Source: an uncultured Gammaproteobacteria bacterium
GTDB lineage: Bacteria > Pseudomonadota > Gammaproteobacteria > DRLM01
Assembly (NCBI GenBank): GCA_947259075.1
Contig: CAMYKQ010000040.1
Location: 1 to 64,000 of the forward strand
Direction of reading: 5' to 3'
DNA length: 64,000 nucleotides
Below the pieces are notes generated by a model, which worked only from the letters and a program-made list of their open reading frames with translations, was not told the DNA's origin and searched no databases. How positions within the stretch are numbered: position 1 is the first letter of the stretch; each line of letters opens with the position of its first letter. Below are positions 43,070 to 52,226 of the stretch, piece after piece. The translations under genes and the position numbers were made by a program.

Positions 43070-43408
43070 TCAGGCGGCGGTTCCCAGCATGATGCGCACG
43101 GCGGAGCGGAAGTCTTCCAGCTGAAAATCCTTGAACATGAGGCCGTGGTGGTTGCGGTCGCGGTTGTTGCTGCCGTGATGCGCCACCATGGCCTCCATTT
43201 GGTAGCTGCGCTGTTTGCCGCCGGCATCGAGGGCCAGCGTGAGCTTGACCAGTGCATGCGGTGGCAGGGTGATGCAGCCGGTATCGATCAAGGCGCCGTC
43301 GAGACTGACATTCAGCACCTTGCCGCGGAGTAATCCCAGCGGACGGTGGAAAATGATGGCGTGTGCCTGTACCGGTGTGCGTGGACTCCAGCGGTGTTCG
43401 AGACGCAT
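43070..43408 (-). CDS. PilZ domain c-di-GMP-binding protein
   Basis: A small single-domain PilZ protein of 112 residues. It keeps both c-di-GMP-binding signatures: RxxxR as RLEHR (Arg2, Arg6) and N-x-S-x-x-G as NVSLDG (Asn33, Ser35, Gly38). The start ATG 43408 has a strong AGGAGGAG ribosome site; the track start at 43513 adds an unlikely 35-residue leader. It lies on the opposite strand between pstS and pstC. What it regulates is unknown; PilZ-only proteins often act as c-di-GMP adaptors for motility or EPS synthesis. Confidence 0.85.
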   Translation of the reverse strand: MRLEHRWSPRTPVQAHAIIFHRPLGLLRGKVLNVSLDGALIDTGCITLPPHALVKLTLALDAGGKQRSYQMEAMVAHHGSNNRDRNHHGLMFKDFQLEDFRSAVRIMLGTAA

Positions 43409-43557
43409 GGCATTCTCCTCCTGTGGTGTTCTGCCCATCCTGTGAGCGGGTCCAGTTCTTTGTCCGGCACATGCCGTGCCGCCGAGGGACAGCGTATTGG
43501 CCCGCCATGACACTAAGGCGGCATTTTCATTATTTTTTTATGACAGCGGGTGGGGTT

Positions 43558-43591
43558 TTGTCATATCTTTGTCACATTCCTTCCGTATCGT
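43558..43591 (+). promoter_or_regulatory. Pho box and -10 of pstC
   Basis: TTGTCAT-ATCT-TTGTCAC (43558-43575) in 11-bp register, followed by 10 bases and TATCGT at 43586-43591. A second promoter for pstCAB-phoU is needed because the pstS terminator and the reverse pilZ gene intervene. Confidence 0.8.
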
Positions 43592-43597
43592 GGCGCG

Positions 43598-45874
43598 ATG
43601 ATTTCCGAGACCCCGCAAGCATCCATTTCTGCCGAGGCCGCTAAGCGCAGCCATCGCCGCTGGCGCTGGCGCATGGCCAAGGATGCCCTGGCCCGCCACG
43701 GGGTGGCGGCGGGCGGACTCGGTGTAATCGTCGCGATTCTGCTGATCTTTTTCTATTTGCTGTATGTCGTGGTTCCGCTGTTTAAATCCGCGGAGACTGA
43801 GGCGGTGGCCAGCTATGCGTTGCCGGCGCCCGCCGCGGGCGCCACCGCGTATTTGGCGATGGAGGAGCAGGCGGAGATCGGCGCGCGGTTTACCGCGCAA
43901 GGCCATGTGGTGTTTTTCCGGGTTCATGACGGCGCCGTGGTGCTGGACGAGTCGGTGACGCTGCCGGCCGGGGTGACGATTACCAGTGTCGGCACCGGCA
44001 TCCCCGCGCGCGGGGTCGTGGCCTACGGTTTGTCCAATGGCCAGGCGCTGGTGGTGAGGCAGGTTTACCGCGTGAGTTTCCCCGGTAATCAACGCACCAT
44101 CACCCCCGCCTTGGAATACCCCTTGGGCGAGGCGCCGGTGTTGATAGACGCGGCCGGGCGGGCCTTGAGCCGCATCGCGGTGCAGGGCGATGGTGATCAA
44201 ACCACCTTGCTGGCCTATACCGCCGATGGCGAGCTGGTGCTCAGTAACCTTCACCGCGAAGAATCTTTTCTTGGCGACAGCGATAGCGTGGAAACGGTTT
44301 CCGCCGTCTTGCCGCGGCCGCCCGGCGCCGTGGAGTATATTTTGCTGGACCCCGAGCAGCGTCATGCCTACTTCGCTAGTGCCGACGGTGAGCTGCATTT
44401 TTACGACATCGGCGACAAGTCCTCGCCGCGGCTGATACAGCGCTTGCGGGTGGTGCCGCAGGGCAATCGCATCACCGCCTTGCGTTTTCTCACCGGTGGC
44501 ACTTCGTTGCTGGTGGGTGAGAGCAGCGGCGTTATTTCACAATGGTTCCCGGTGCGCGACGCCCGCAATAATATGGTGTTGACGCGGATTCGCGACTTCA
44601 CCGATCAGCGTGGAGGCGTGACCGCCATCGCCGCCGAGTTTGCCCGCAAGGGTTTTCTCGCCGCCGACAGCCAAGGCAAGGTGGGCATTTATCACACCAC
44701 CGCCCAACGGACCTTAACGGTGGCTAAGGTCAGCCAAACACCCTTGGTCAATTTGGCCGTGGCGCCGCGCGCCGATGCCTTGCTGGCCGAGGGCGGCGAT
44801 GGGCAGATGCACTTCTGGCGGATTCACAATGAGCACCCGGAGGTCTCGTGGTCCGCCCTGTGGGGCAAGGTGTGGTACGAGGGTTATGGTGAGCCCAGCT
44901 ATACCTGGCAATCATCTTCGGCGAGTAATGACTTTGAATCCAAGTTCAGCTTGGTGCCTATATCCTTCGGCACCTTGAAGGCGGCGTTTTACGCCATGAT
45001 CCTGGCGGCGCCGCTGGCGATACTCGGCGCCATTTTCACCGCGCACTTCATGGCGCCGCGCATGCGCCGGGTGGTCAAGCCCAGCGTGGAGGTAATGGAG
45101 GCGCTGCCCACGGTCATTCTCGGCTTTCTCGCCGGCCTGTGGCTGGCGCCCTTCGTCGAAGACAGCCTGCCCGGCATTGTCACTTTGTTGCTGGTGGTGC
45201 CGCTGGGTATCGTTATCGTCGCTTATATTTGGGCGCAGTTGCCGGGGCGCGTGCGTCATTGGGTGCCGGAAGGCTGGGAGGCCGCCTTGCTGGTGCCGGT
45301 GGTCTTGCTGCTGAGCTGGGCTTCGCTGGCCCTCAGCCCGGTCTTTGAAACGGCGTTTTTCGGCGGCGATATCCGCCAGTGGCTCACCAATGAAATGGGC
45401 CTGGCCTTCGACCAGCGCAATTCCTTGGTCGTGGGTCTGGCCATGGGCTTCGCGGTCATCCCCACGATTTTCTCCATCGCCGAAGACGCGATCTTTGGTG
45501 TGCCCAAGCATTTGGCCAACGGCTCGCTGGCCCTGGGCGCCACGCCGTGGCAGACCCTGTGGCGGGTGGTGCTGCTTACCGCCAGCCCCGGCATCTTCTC
45601 GGCGCTGATGATCGGCTTCGGCCGCGCGGTGGGCGAGACCATGATCGTGCTCATGGCCACCGGCAATACGCCGGTGATGGACTGGAGTATCTTCCAGGGC
45701 ATGCGCACCTTGTCCGCCAATATCGCGGTGGAGATGCCCGAGTCCGAGGTTAACAGCACCCATTACCGCGTGTTGTTTTTGGCGGCGCTGGTGTTGTTCA
45801 TGTTCACCTTCTTCTTTAACACCATGGCCGAGCTGGTGCGCCAGCGCCTGCGGCGCAAGTACAGTTCTTTGTAA
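43598..45874 (+). CDS. pstC: Phosphate ABC transporter permease PstC, enlarged
   Basis: A 758-residue permease subunit, about twice the size of E. coli PstC. One membrane segment (around residue 45-70) is followed by a periplasmic insert up to about 430 whose repeats (LLVGESSGVISQWFPVRDA, LAYTADGELVLSNLHRE) look like WD-type propeller blades. The C-terminal ABC permease domain has SFGTLKAAFYAMILAAPLAI and the EAA-like GSLALGATPWQTLWRVVLL. Enlarged PstC proteins of this kind are known from Pseudomonas. The track start at 43550 lies in the Pho box, so ATG 43598 is chosen. pstA follows after 14 bp. Confidence 0.92.
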   Translation: MISETPQASISAEAAKRSHRRWRWRMAKDALARHGVAAGGLGVIVAILLIFFYLLYVVVPLFKSAETEAVASYALPAPAAGATAYLAMEEQAEIGARFTAQGHVVFFRVHDGAVVLDESVTLPAGVTITSVGTGIPARGVVAYGLSNGQALVVRQVYRVSFPGNQRTITPALEYPLGEAPVLIDAAGRALSRIAVQGDGDQTTLLAYTADGELVLSNLHREESFLGDSDSVETVSAVLPRPPGAVEYILLDPEQRHAYFASADGELHFYDIGDKSSPRLIQRLRVVPQGNRITALRFLTGGTSLLVGESSGVISQWFPVRDARNNMVLTRIRDFTDQRGGVTAIAAEFARKGFLAADSQGKVGIYHTTAQRTLTVAKVSQTPLVNLAVAPRADALLAEGGDGQMHFWRIHNEHPEVSWSALWGKVWYEGYGEPSYTWQSSSASNDFESKFSLVPISFGTLKAAFYAMILAAPLAILGAIFTAHFMAPRMRRVVKPSVEVMEALPTVILGFLAGLWLAPFVEDSLPGIVTLLLVVPLGIVIVAYIWAQLPGRVRHWVPEGWEAALLVPVVLLLSWASLALSPVFETAFFGGDIRQWLTNEMGLAFDQRNSLVVGLAMGFAVIPTIFSIAEDAIFGVPKHLANGSLALGATPWQTLWRVVLLTASPGIFSALMIGFGRAVGETMIVLMATGNTPVMDWSIFQGMRTLSANIAVEMPESEVNSTHYRVLFLAALVLFMFTFFFNTMAELVRQRLRRKYSSL

Positions 45875-45888
45875 GGACGGACCGGGCG

Positions 45889-47562
45889 ATGGCATGGGCA
45901 AAACACGGTAAATTCAACACCTGGGTCGGCACGGGCGCGCCGTGGGTGTGGTTGAGTGCCGGCGCGGTGAGCATCAGTCTGGTGATGGTGTTCGGCTTGC
46001 TCGCGCTCATCGCCGTAAAAGGCATGAGCTATTTTTGGCCGCACGATGTCGTCGAGATGGACTATCGCGAGGCTGGCGCGGTCACGCAGCTGATCGGTGA
46101 GATACACGGCAGCGAAGAGGTGAGCGCGGAGCGCTTGCGTTCCGCGGGGATGACGCTGCCCAGTCACGAGCATATGGTGACCCGCTATCTCCTGAAGATG
46201 GGTAATCGCGATCTCGGCGGCGGTGATTTCCGCAGCATCATCGAACCCGAGGTGGCGGCGCGGCGTTATCCCGAGGCGCTGGTCGCCGTCGAGCGGCGTG
46301 AGTGGGGCAACCTCTACGGCTATCTGCGCGCGGTGAAGGAAAACGGAGTGGTGGTTGCCGAGGGCGAGGCCGCCTGGGATGAGTTGCAGCGCCGCCTGGA
46401 ACGCGTGCAAGATTTGGTGGCGCAGATCCGCCGCATTGAAAAAGGTGAGATCGGCGGGATCAACTATAAATTGGAACGCCTGCGTTTAGACGAACGCGGT
46501 TTGGAGCTGAAGGGGCGGCTCGACGCCGCGGCGCGCGCCGATTTGGAAAGCGAGCGGGCCATACAGCAGCAGCGTTACGAAGGCTTGCAGCAACAGTCGA
46601 GCGATCTCTACCAGCAACTTCGCCGCGATACTTATACGGTGGAAGTGGCGGACGGTCAGCAGCGTGATTTCCCCCTGGCCAAAGTGGTGCAGATCTACCG
46701 CCCCAACGCCATGTCCGTTTTGGATAAAACCCAGTACTACTTCGCCAAATTATGGGAGTTCGTCAGCGACGAACCACGCGAGGCCAACACCGAGGGCGGC
46801 ATCTTCCCCGCCATCTTCGGTACGGTGATGATGGTCATCATCATGTCGGTGTTCGTCACGCCCTTCGGCGTGGTGGCGGCGGTCTATTTGCGTGAATACG
46901 CGCGCCAAGGTCCGCTCACCCGTCTGATCCGCATCGCCGTCAACAATCTCGCCGGCGTGCCGTCGATCGTGTATGGCGTCTTCGGCCTCGGCTTTTTCGT
47001 TTATTTTCTCGGCGGCAACCTCGATCAATTGTTTTATCCCGAGGCCTTGCCTTCACCGACCTTCGGTACGCCGGGTATTTTGTGGGCGTCGTTGACGCTG
47101 GCCATTTTGACCCTGCCGGTGGTGATCGTTGCCACCGAGGAGGGCTTGGCGCGCGTGCCGCGTTCGGTGCGCGAGGGTTCGCTGGCCCTCGGCGCCACCA
47201 AGGCCGAAACCCTGTGGCGCGTGGTGCTGCCCATGGCCAGCCCCGCCTTGATGACCGGCCTGATTTTAGCCGTGGCGCGCGCCGCGGGTGAGGTGGCGCC
47301 CTTGATGCTGGTGGGCGTGGTAAAGCTGGCGCCTTCTTTGCCGTTGGACGGCGATGCGCCGTTCTTGCATCTGGACCGCAAGTTCATGCATCTTGGCTTT
47401 CATATTTTCGACGTAGGTTTTCAAAGCCCCAATGTCGAGGCGGCGCGGCCCTTGGTGTACGCCACGGCCTTTTTGCTGGTGGTGGTAATCTTGGTATTGA
47501 ATTTGGCGGCGGTGGCGATCCGCAATCGTTTGCGCGAGAAATATCGCACCCTTGAGAGTTAA
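45889..47562 (+). CDS. pstA: Phosphate ABC transporter permease PstA, enlarged
   Basis: A 557-residue permease, again longer than E. coli PstA. After the first membrane segment (about 17-43) comes a periplasmic helical insert to about residue 290, with heptad-rich sequence (LQRRLERVQDLVAQIRRIEKG) suggesting a coiled coil. The C-terminal permease core contains MVIIMSVFVTPFGVVAAVYL, the NNLAGVPSIVYGVFGLGF segment and the EAA-like GSLALGATKAETLWRVVLP. It pairs with PstC to form the transmembrane channel. The enlarged inserts in PstC and PstA probably pack together outside the membrane. pstB follows after 20 bp. Confidence 0.93.
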   Translation: MAWAKHGKFNTWVGTGAPWVWLSAGAVSISLVMVFGLLALIAVKGMSYFWPHDVVEMDYREAGAVTQLIGEIHGSEEVSAERLRSAGMTLPSHEHMVTRYLLKMGNRDLGGGDFRSIIEPEVAARRYPEALVAVERREWGNLYGYLRAVKENGVVVAEGEAAWDELQRRLERVQDLVAQIRRIEKGEIGGINYKLERLRLDERGLELKGRLDAAARADLESERAIQQQRYEGLQQQSSDLYQQLRRDTYTVEVADGQQRDFPLAKVVQIYRPNAMSVLDKTQYYFAKLWEFVSDEPREANTEGGIFPAIFGTVMMVIIMSVFVTPFGVVAAVYLREYARQGPLTRLIRIAVNNLAGVPSIVYGVFGLGFFVYFLGGNLDQLFYPEALPSPTFGTPGILWASLTLAILTLPVVIVATEEGLARVPRSVREGSLALGATKAETLWRVVLPMASPALMTGLILAVARAAGEVAPLMLVGVVKLAPSLPLDGDAPFLHLDRKFMHLGFHIFDVGFQSPNVEAARPLVYATAFLLVVVILVLNLAAVAIRNRLREKYRTLES

Positions 47563-47582
47563 ATGAGATCAGCGTACGGTGA

Positions 47583-48425
47583 ATGCCCATGAACGATAAA
47601 GCGCCGCGCACCCATGCGGTTGATATGAATGCCCTCGGCCGCGGCCGCGCCCGTTTGCGGCTGGCCGATGAGCAGCTGGCCTTAGAGGTGAAAAATCTCG
47701 ACCTCTACTACGGTGAAAAGCAGGCGCTCAAGGGCGTGAACATGGTCATTCCGCGCAACCGGGTGACCGCCTTCATCGGTCCCAGCGGTTGCGGTAAATC
47801 CACCTTGTTGCGCTGTTTTAACCGCATGAACGATTTGGTGGAGATTTGCCGGGTGGAAGGCGAGATCTTGCTGGACGGCAACAACATCTACGCCAAGGGC
47901 GGCAATGTGGTGGAGCTGCGGCGGCGCGTGGGCATGGTATTTCAAAAGCCCAATCCCTTCCCCAAATCCATTTATGAAAACGTCGCCTACGGTTTGCGCC
48001 TGCAAGGTAAGCGTGACCGGCGCCTCATGGACGAGACGGTGGAGCGCGCCTTGCGCGGTTCCGCGCTGTGGGACGAGGTGAAAGACCGTTTACATGACAG
48101 CGCCCTCGGCCTGTCAGGCGGGCAACAGCAGCGCTTGGTCATCGCCCGCGCCATCGCGGTGGAGCCGGAAGTGCTGTTGCTGGACGAGCCGGCGTCAGCG
48201 CTGGATCCGATCTCCACGCTCAAACTCGAAGAGTTGATTTATGAGCTCAAGGATCGCTATACCATCGTGATCGTTACGCACAATATGCAACAGGCGGCGC
48301 GGGTCTCGGATTACACCGCCTTCATGTACATCGGCCAATTGGTCGAGTACGCGGATACCGATACTTTGTTCACCAATCCGCAGAAGAAGCAAACGGAAGA
48401 TTACATCACCGGACGGTATGGCTGA
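47583..48425 (+). CDS. pstB: Phosphate ABC transporter ATPase PstB
   Basis: A 280-residue ATPase that powers PstCA. Walker A is [19 protein letters not shown], with the PstB-specific NRMND just after it; the Q-loop is [18 protein letters not shown], signature [14 protein letters not shown], Walker [17 protein letters not shown], and switch [13 protein letters not shown]. The N-terminal 35 residues are variable. The start ATG 47583 has ATG 47589 as an alternative. phoU follows after 57 bp. Confidence 0.96.
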   Translation: MPMNDKAPRTHAVDMNALGRGRARLRLADEQLALEVKNLDLYYGEKQALKGVNMVIPRNRVTAFIGPSGCGKSTLLRCFNRMNDLVEICRVEGEILLDGNNIYAKGGNVVELRRRVGMVFQKPNPFPKSIYENVAYGLRLQGKRDRRLMDETVERALRGSALWDEVKDRLHDSALGLSGGQQQRLVIARAIAVEPEVLLLDEPASALDPISTLKLEELIYELKDRYTIVIVTHNMQQAARVSDYTAFMYIGQLVEYADTDTLFTNPQKKQTEDYITGRYG

Positions 48426-48482
48426 TGTGGCACCAAGCACCGCGCATGACTTTAAGCCGCGCGGCTACGATGAGGAACGCTA

Positions 48483-49208
48483 ATGGACAGAATTAATATT
48501 GGTCATCATATTTCGCAGCAGTTCAATGACGAGCTGGAAGACGTGCGCAATAAAGTCTTGGCCATGGGCGGCCTGGTCGAGCAGCAATTGAGCGACGCGG
48601 TGGCCGCCATTACCCAGGGCGACAGCGAACTCGGGCAGGCGGTTATCACCAATGATTACAAGGTCAATGCGCTGGAAGTGGCGATAGACGAAGAATGCAC
48701 CCAGATCCTGGCGCGGCGTCAGCCCGCGGCCAGCGATTTACGTTTGATCGTGGCGATCATTAAAACCATCACCGATCTGGAGCGCATCGGCGACGAGGCG
48801 GAGAAAGTCGGCCGTCTCACCGTGCATTTGGGCGAGCTGGAGCGCAGTAAATCCGAATATATCGAGATCAAGCATCTCGGCGATCTTGTGCGGCAGATGG
48901 TGCACGAGGCCTTGGATGCCTTCGCCCGCACCGATGCCGAGGCGGCGGTGAAGGTGGCGATGGAAGATATCAACATCGACCGCGAATACGAGGCGCTGAT
49001 GCGCCAGTTGATTACCTTTATGATGGAAGACCCGCGCTCGATCCGCCGCGCGCTGGATATGATGTGGGCGGCGCGGGCGCTGGAGCGCATCGGCGACCAC
49101 GCCAGCAATATTTGCGAGTATGTGGTGTATCTGGTGAAGGGCAAGGATGTGCGTCACACCAGCCTGGAACAGATGGAGCGCGAGGTGCGGGCCGATCCCG
49201 CTCCATAA
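48483..49208 (+). CDS. phoU: Phosphate-specific transport regulator PhoU
   Basis: A 241-residue cytoplasmic all-helical protein with two PhoU repeats, including [21 protein letters not shown] in the first and [21 protein letters not shown] in the second, with the metal-binding E/D patterns ERIGDEAE and ERIGDHAS. It couples PstB activity to PhoR signalling and keeps the regulon off when phosphate is plentiful. It is the last gene of the pst operon and ends before a strong bidirectional terminator. Confidence 0.95.
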   Translation: MDRINIGHHISQQFNDELEDVRNKVLAMGGLVEQQLSDAVAAITQGDSELGQAVITNDYKVNALEVAIDEECTQILARRQPAASDLRLIVAIIKTITDLERIGDEAEKVGRLTVHLGELERSKSEYIEIKHLGDLVRQMVHEALDAFARTDAEAAVKVAMEDINIDREYEALMRQLITFMMEDPRSIRRALDMMWAARALERIGDHASNICEYVVYLVKGKDVRHTSLEQMEREVRADPAP

Positions 49209-49238
49209 CGTCGTCGTGTGCTGAACTTGCAATGAAAA

Positions 49239-49266
49239 GGGGAAGGCATCGGCCTTCCCCTTTTTT
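49239..49266. terminator. Bidirectional terminator between phoU and sodB
   Basis: GGGGAAGGC (49239-49247), loop ATCG, GCCTTCCCC (49252-49260), T run at 49261-49266; on the reverse strand the stem is followed by TTTTCATT. It serves both convergent genes. Confidence 0.92.
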
Positions 49267-49287
49267 ATTTTTCGCTAGCTATGTTTA

Positions 49288-49866
49288 TCAGCCAGCGAAG
49301 TTCTTCGCGACAAAATCCCAGTTGACGATCTTCCAAAAGGTTTCCACGTACTTGGGCCGGGCGTTGCGGTAATCGATGTAATAGGCGTGCTCCCACACAT
49401 CGCAGGTCAGCAAGGGTTTTTTGCCGTCAGTGAGCGGGCAGGCGGCGTTCGAGGTGGAGACGATTTCCAATTCACCCTGGGCGTTTTTCACCAGCCAGGC
49501 CCAGCCGGAGCCGAAGGTGGTGATGGCGGTCTGGGAGAATTTCTGTTTGAACTCGTCGATGGAACCGAAGGATTTTTTCAGGGCGTCCGCCAGCGCGCCG
49601 CCCGGTTCGGCGCTCTTGGGGGCGAGGCAGTTCCAGTAGAAGCTGTGATTCCATATCTGCGCGGCGTTGTTGAAGATACCGCCGGAGGATTTTTTGATGA
49701 TGTCTTCCAGGCTCATATTCTCAAACTCGGTGCCGGGAATGAGCTTGTTGAGATTGTCGACGTAGGTTTTGTGGTGTTTGCCGTGGTGGTACTCAAGCGT
49801 CTCTTTGGAGATGTGCGGCTCGAGGGCGGTGATGGGGTAGGGCAGTTCAGGCAATTTGTGTTCCAT
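49288..49866 (-). CDS. sodB: Iron superoxide dismutase
   Basis: A 192-residue cytoplasmic Fe-SOD converting superoxide to oxygen and peroxide. Metal ligands are His27 (EYHHGKHH), the His of [12 protein letters not shown], and Asp/His in [16 protein letters not shown]. The AAQ-W-NH-FYW arrangement and FGSGWAWLV favour iron over manganese. No signal peptide is present. It is convergent with phoU and has a promoter about 130 bp upstream. Confidence 0.96.
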   Translation of the reverse strand: MEHKLPELPYPITALEPHISKETLEYHHGKHHKTYVDNLNKLIPGTEFENMSLEDIIKKSSGGIFNNAAQIWNHSFYWNCLAPKSAEPGGALADALKKSFGSIDEFKQKFSQTAITTFGSGWAWLVKNAQGELEIVSTSNAACPLTDGKKPLLTCDVWEHAYYIDYRNARPKYVETFWKIVNWDFVAKNFAG

Positions 49867-50002
49867 TGAGAGGTCTCCTCTTTAAAGATTAATGCTTGTG
49901 CGGCGGCGCGGCTAAGAATGGCGGGGGATGTCATGCAGGGTATGAAGTTATGCAGTGGCGTGTGGATGCCGCGATTAATAACCCAGGGTAAAAGTAGGAA
50001 TA

Positions 50003-50031
50003 ATTCTAAAGCAGGCGGCGATTCGGTGCAA
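50003..50031 (-). promoter_or_regulatory. sodB promoter
   Basis: On the minus strand TTGCAC (50031-50026), 17-bp spacer, TAGAAT (50008-50003). It implies a leader of about 130 nt before the sodB start codon. The region AGGAATAATTCT is palindromic but I cannot call it a Fur site. Confidence 0.6.
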
Positions 50032-50076
50032 GCTGACGGGTGTTTGCCGCCGCCGCGAGTTTGATACGATGCGCCG

Positions 50077-51618
50077 ATGAACGCCATCGAACTCAGTTTA
50101 TTTTCCAGCCGTATCGCCGCGGTCTGCGAGGAGATGGGCGCGGTGCTGCAGCGCGCCGCCTTGTCGCCCAATATCAAGGACCGGCTGGATTACTCCTGCG
50201 CGGTGTTTGATCCGCAAGGTTTGCTCTGCGCACAGGCGGCGCATATCCCGGTGCATCTCGGCAGCATGGCCTATGCGATGCAAGATATCGTCGGCCGTTT
50301 GCGGTGGCGCGCGGGTGATATGGTGATTTTGAATGACCCCTATTTGGGCGGCACGCATTTGCCCGATGTCACCGTGGTGGCGCCGGTATTCGTGGCCGGT
50401 GAGCTGGCGGGCTTCGTCGCCAATCGCGCCCATCACGCCGATATCGGCGCGAGCGCGCCGGGGTCCATGCCGCTGTCGCGTAGTTTGGCCGAAGAAGGAT
50501 TCATCATCCCGCCGACGTATTTAATCCGCGCCGGCCGTTTGGATAAGGCTTGGCTGGCGCGGGTCTTGGCGCGCACCGCCAATCCCAGCCAGGCGCGGGG
50601 GGACTTCGCGGCGCAGATCAGCGCTAATCAGCGTGGCGCGCGCCGTTTGGCCGCATGGGTGTCCGGCCTGGGGCTGGCGCGTTTTCGTGAGGGTTTGCAC
50701 GAGCTCAATGAGTACGCCGAGCGTTTGGCGCTGGACGCCTTACGCCGCATCCCCGATGGTGTGTATCGCTACAGCGATGTGATGGATGACGACGGCCTGG
50801 GTCAGAACGACATCGTCATCGCCGCCGAGTTACGGGTGCGGGATGGCCATGTCACGGTGGACTTCAGCGGCACGGCGCCGCAAGTAGCGGGCAATATCAA
50901 TTGCCCGCTTTCGGTGGCCGCGGCGGCGGTGTATTACGTATTCCGCTGCCTGTTACCGGCGCAGACCCCGGCGTGCGCCGGTAGTTTCCGGCCGGTGAGT
51001 TTGAGCGCGCCCGCAGGCTGCTTGCTCAACGCCCGCCGCCCCGCGGCGGTGGCGGCGGGCAATGTCGAGACCAGCACCCGCGTGGTGGACGTGGTGCTGG
51101 GCGCCTTGGCGCAGGCCATCCCCGGGCGCATCCCCGCCGCCAGCCACGGCAGCATGAATAACATCGCTTTGGGCGCGCGCGGCGCGGCGCGCAGTTGGGA
51201 TTATTACGAAACCTTGGGCGGCGGCATGGGCGCGGGGCCGGCCGGCGGCGGGCCGAGCGCGGTGCAGACGCATATGACCAATACCCGTAATACGCCCATC
51301 GAGAGTTTGGAGATGCACTATCCCCTCAGGGTGCGCCGCTACGAGATCCGCCGTGGCAGCGGCGGGCCGGGGCGTTTCCCCGGCGGGGACGGCTTGCTGC
51401 GCGAGTATGAATTTCTCGAAGACACCGTGGTCACCCTGCTGACTGAACGGCGGCGCCATGCGCCTTGGGGTTTGCAGGGCGGCGCGGCGGGCGAGCGTGG
51501 CCGGAATAGGTATCAAGGCGCTGATCTCCCGGGCAAAGTGAACTTTATTGCTCACGCTGGCGAGCGGCTGGAAATTCATACCCCGGGTGGTGGCGGCTGG
51601 GGAGCCGTGGCGCTTTAA
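50077..51618 (+). CDS. Hydantoinase B/oxoprolinase family protein, stand-alone
   Basis: A 513-residue HyuB-type protein. The N-terminal SLFSSRIAAVCEEMGAVLQRAALSPNIKDR block, HIPVHLGSMAYAMQDI, GDMVILNDPYLGGTHLPDVT and RAHHADIGASAPGSMP are diagnostic of the family, and the C-terminus has the RRYEIRRGSGGPGRFPGGDG segment. HyuB normally works with HyuA as an ATP-dependent hydantoinase or 5-oxoprolinase; no hyuA is encoded here, so the partner is elsewhere or the function differs. It is divergent from sodB and followed by grxD after 130 bp. Confidence 0.92.
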   Translation: MNAIELSLFSSRIAAVCEEMGAVLQRAALSPNIKDRLDYSCAVFDPQGLLCAQAAHIPVHLGSMAYAMQDIVGRLRWRAGDMVILNDPYLGGTHLPDVTVVAPVFVAGELAGFVANRAHHADIGASAPGSMPLSRSLAEEGFIIPPTYLIRAGRLDKAWLARVLARTANPSQARGDFAAQISANQRGARRLAAWVSGLGLARFREGLHELNEYAERLALDALRRIPDGVYRYSDVMDDDGLGQNDIVIAAELRVRDGHVTVDFSGTAPQVAGNINCPLSVAAAAVYYVFRCLLPAQTPACAGSFRPVSLSAPAGCLLNARRPAAVAAGNVETSTRVVDVVLGALAQAIPGRIPAASHGSMNNIALGARGAARSWDYYETLGGGMGAGPAGGGPSAVQTHMTNTRNTPIESLEMHYPLRVRRYEIRRGSGGPGRFPGGDGLLREYEFLEDTVVTLLTERRRHAPWGLQGGAAGERGRNRYQGADLPGKVNFIAHAGERLEIHTPGGGGWGAVAL

Positions 51619-51748
51619 ACACGGCATTCGTGTAATTCCTTACTGCTTTACTCTTAAAATCCGGGGCGGGGAGGTTTACACTGGCGCGATGAGATGGTGC
51701 TGAATGGTACGATCAATTATCCAATATTTTTTCTGAGGTGGCCGAGCG

Positions 51749-52078
51749 ATGGACGTGATGGACTTTATTAAGCAACAAGTTGAAACCAATCCGGTGGTGA
51801 TCTTCATGAAGGGCACGCCTGAATTTCCGCAGTGCGGTTTTTCCAGCCGGGCCTCTCAAGCCCTGGCCGCCTGCGGTGAGGAGTTCGCCTATGTGAATAT
51901 TTTTGAGAACCCGGAAGTGCATCGTAATCTGCCGCGTTTTTCCAACTGGCCGACCTTCCCCCAAGTTTTCGTGGGCGGGCAGCTGGTGGGTGGCTGTGAT
52001 ATCACGCTGGAGATGTTCGAGCGCGGCGAACTGCAAACTTTGGTGAAAGAGGCCGTGGCCAAAAGCAAAAGCGCATGA
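51749..52078 (+). CDS. grxD: Monothiol glutaredoxin (Grx4 type)
   Basis: A 109-residue cytoplasmic monothiol glutaredoxin with the CGFS active site in FMKGTPEFPQCGFSSRA, plus WPTFPQVFVGGQLVGGCD for glutathione binding. Such proteins bind and deliver [2Fe-2S] clusters and help iron homeostasis. Start ATG 51749 has GAGG upstream. It is monocistronic with a terminator just after. Confidence 0.96.
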   Translation: MDVMDFIKQQVETNPVVIFMKGTPEFPQCGFSSRASQALAACGEEFAYVNIFENPEVHRNLPRFSNWPTFPQVFVGGQLVGGCDITLEMFERGELQTLVKEAVAKSKSA

Positions 52079-52106
52079 TCGCGCGGGCTTTATGATGTTC
52101 ATGAAA

Positions 52107-52130
52107 ACGGGGGCCTTGCGCCCCCGTTTT
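52107..52130 (+). terminator. Intrinsic terminator of grxD
   Basis: ACGGGGGC (52107-52114), loop CTTGC, GCCCCCGT (52120-52127), then TTT and a further GTTTTC. The flanking ATGAAAAC / GTTTTCAT adds outer pairing. Confidence 0.88.
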
Positions 52131-52226
52131 GTTTTCATGGAGCGGCTTGCCCGCCGGTTTTAAGTTTGGTTTCAGCAAGACTGCTTAAGTTGGGCCATAC
52201 TCTAAAATAACGCCGGAGACGCTTTC

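Noticed and set aside
43550-43597. Upstream ATG for pstC given by the ORF track
   Set aside because: The extra codons overlap the Pho box and the -10.
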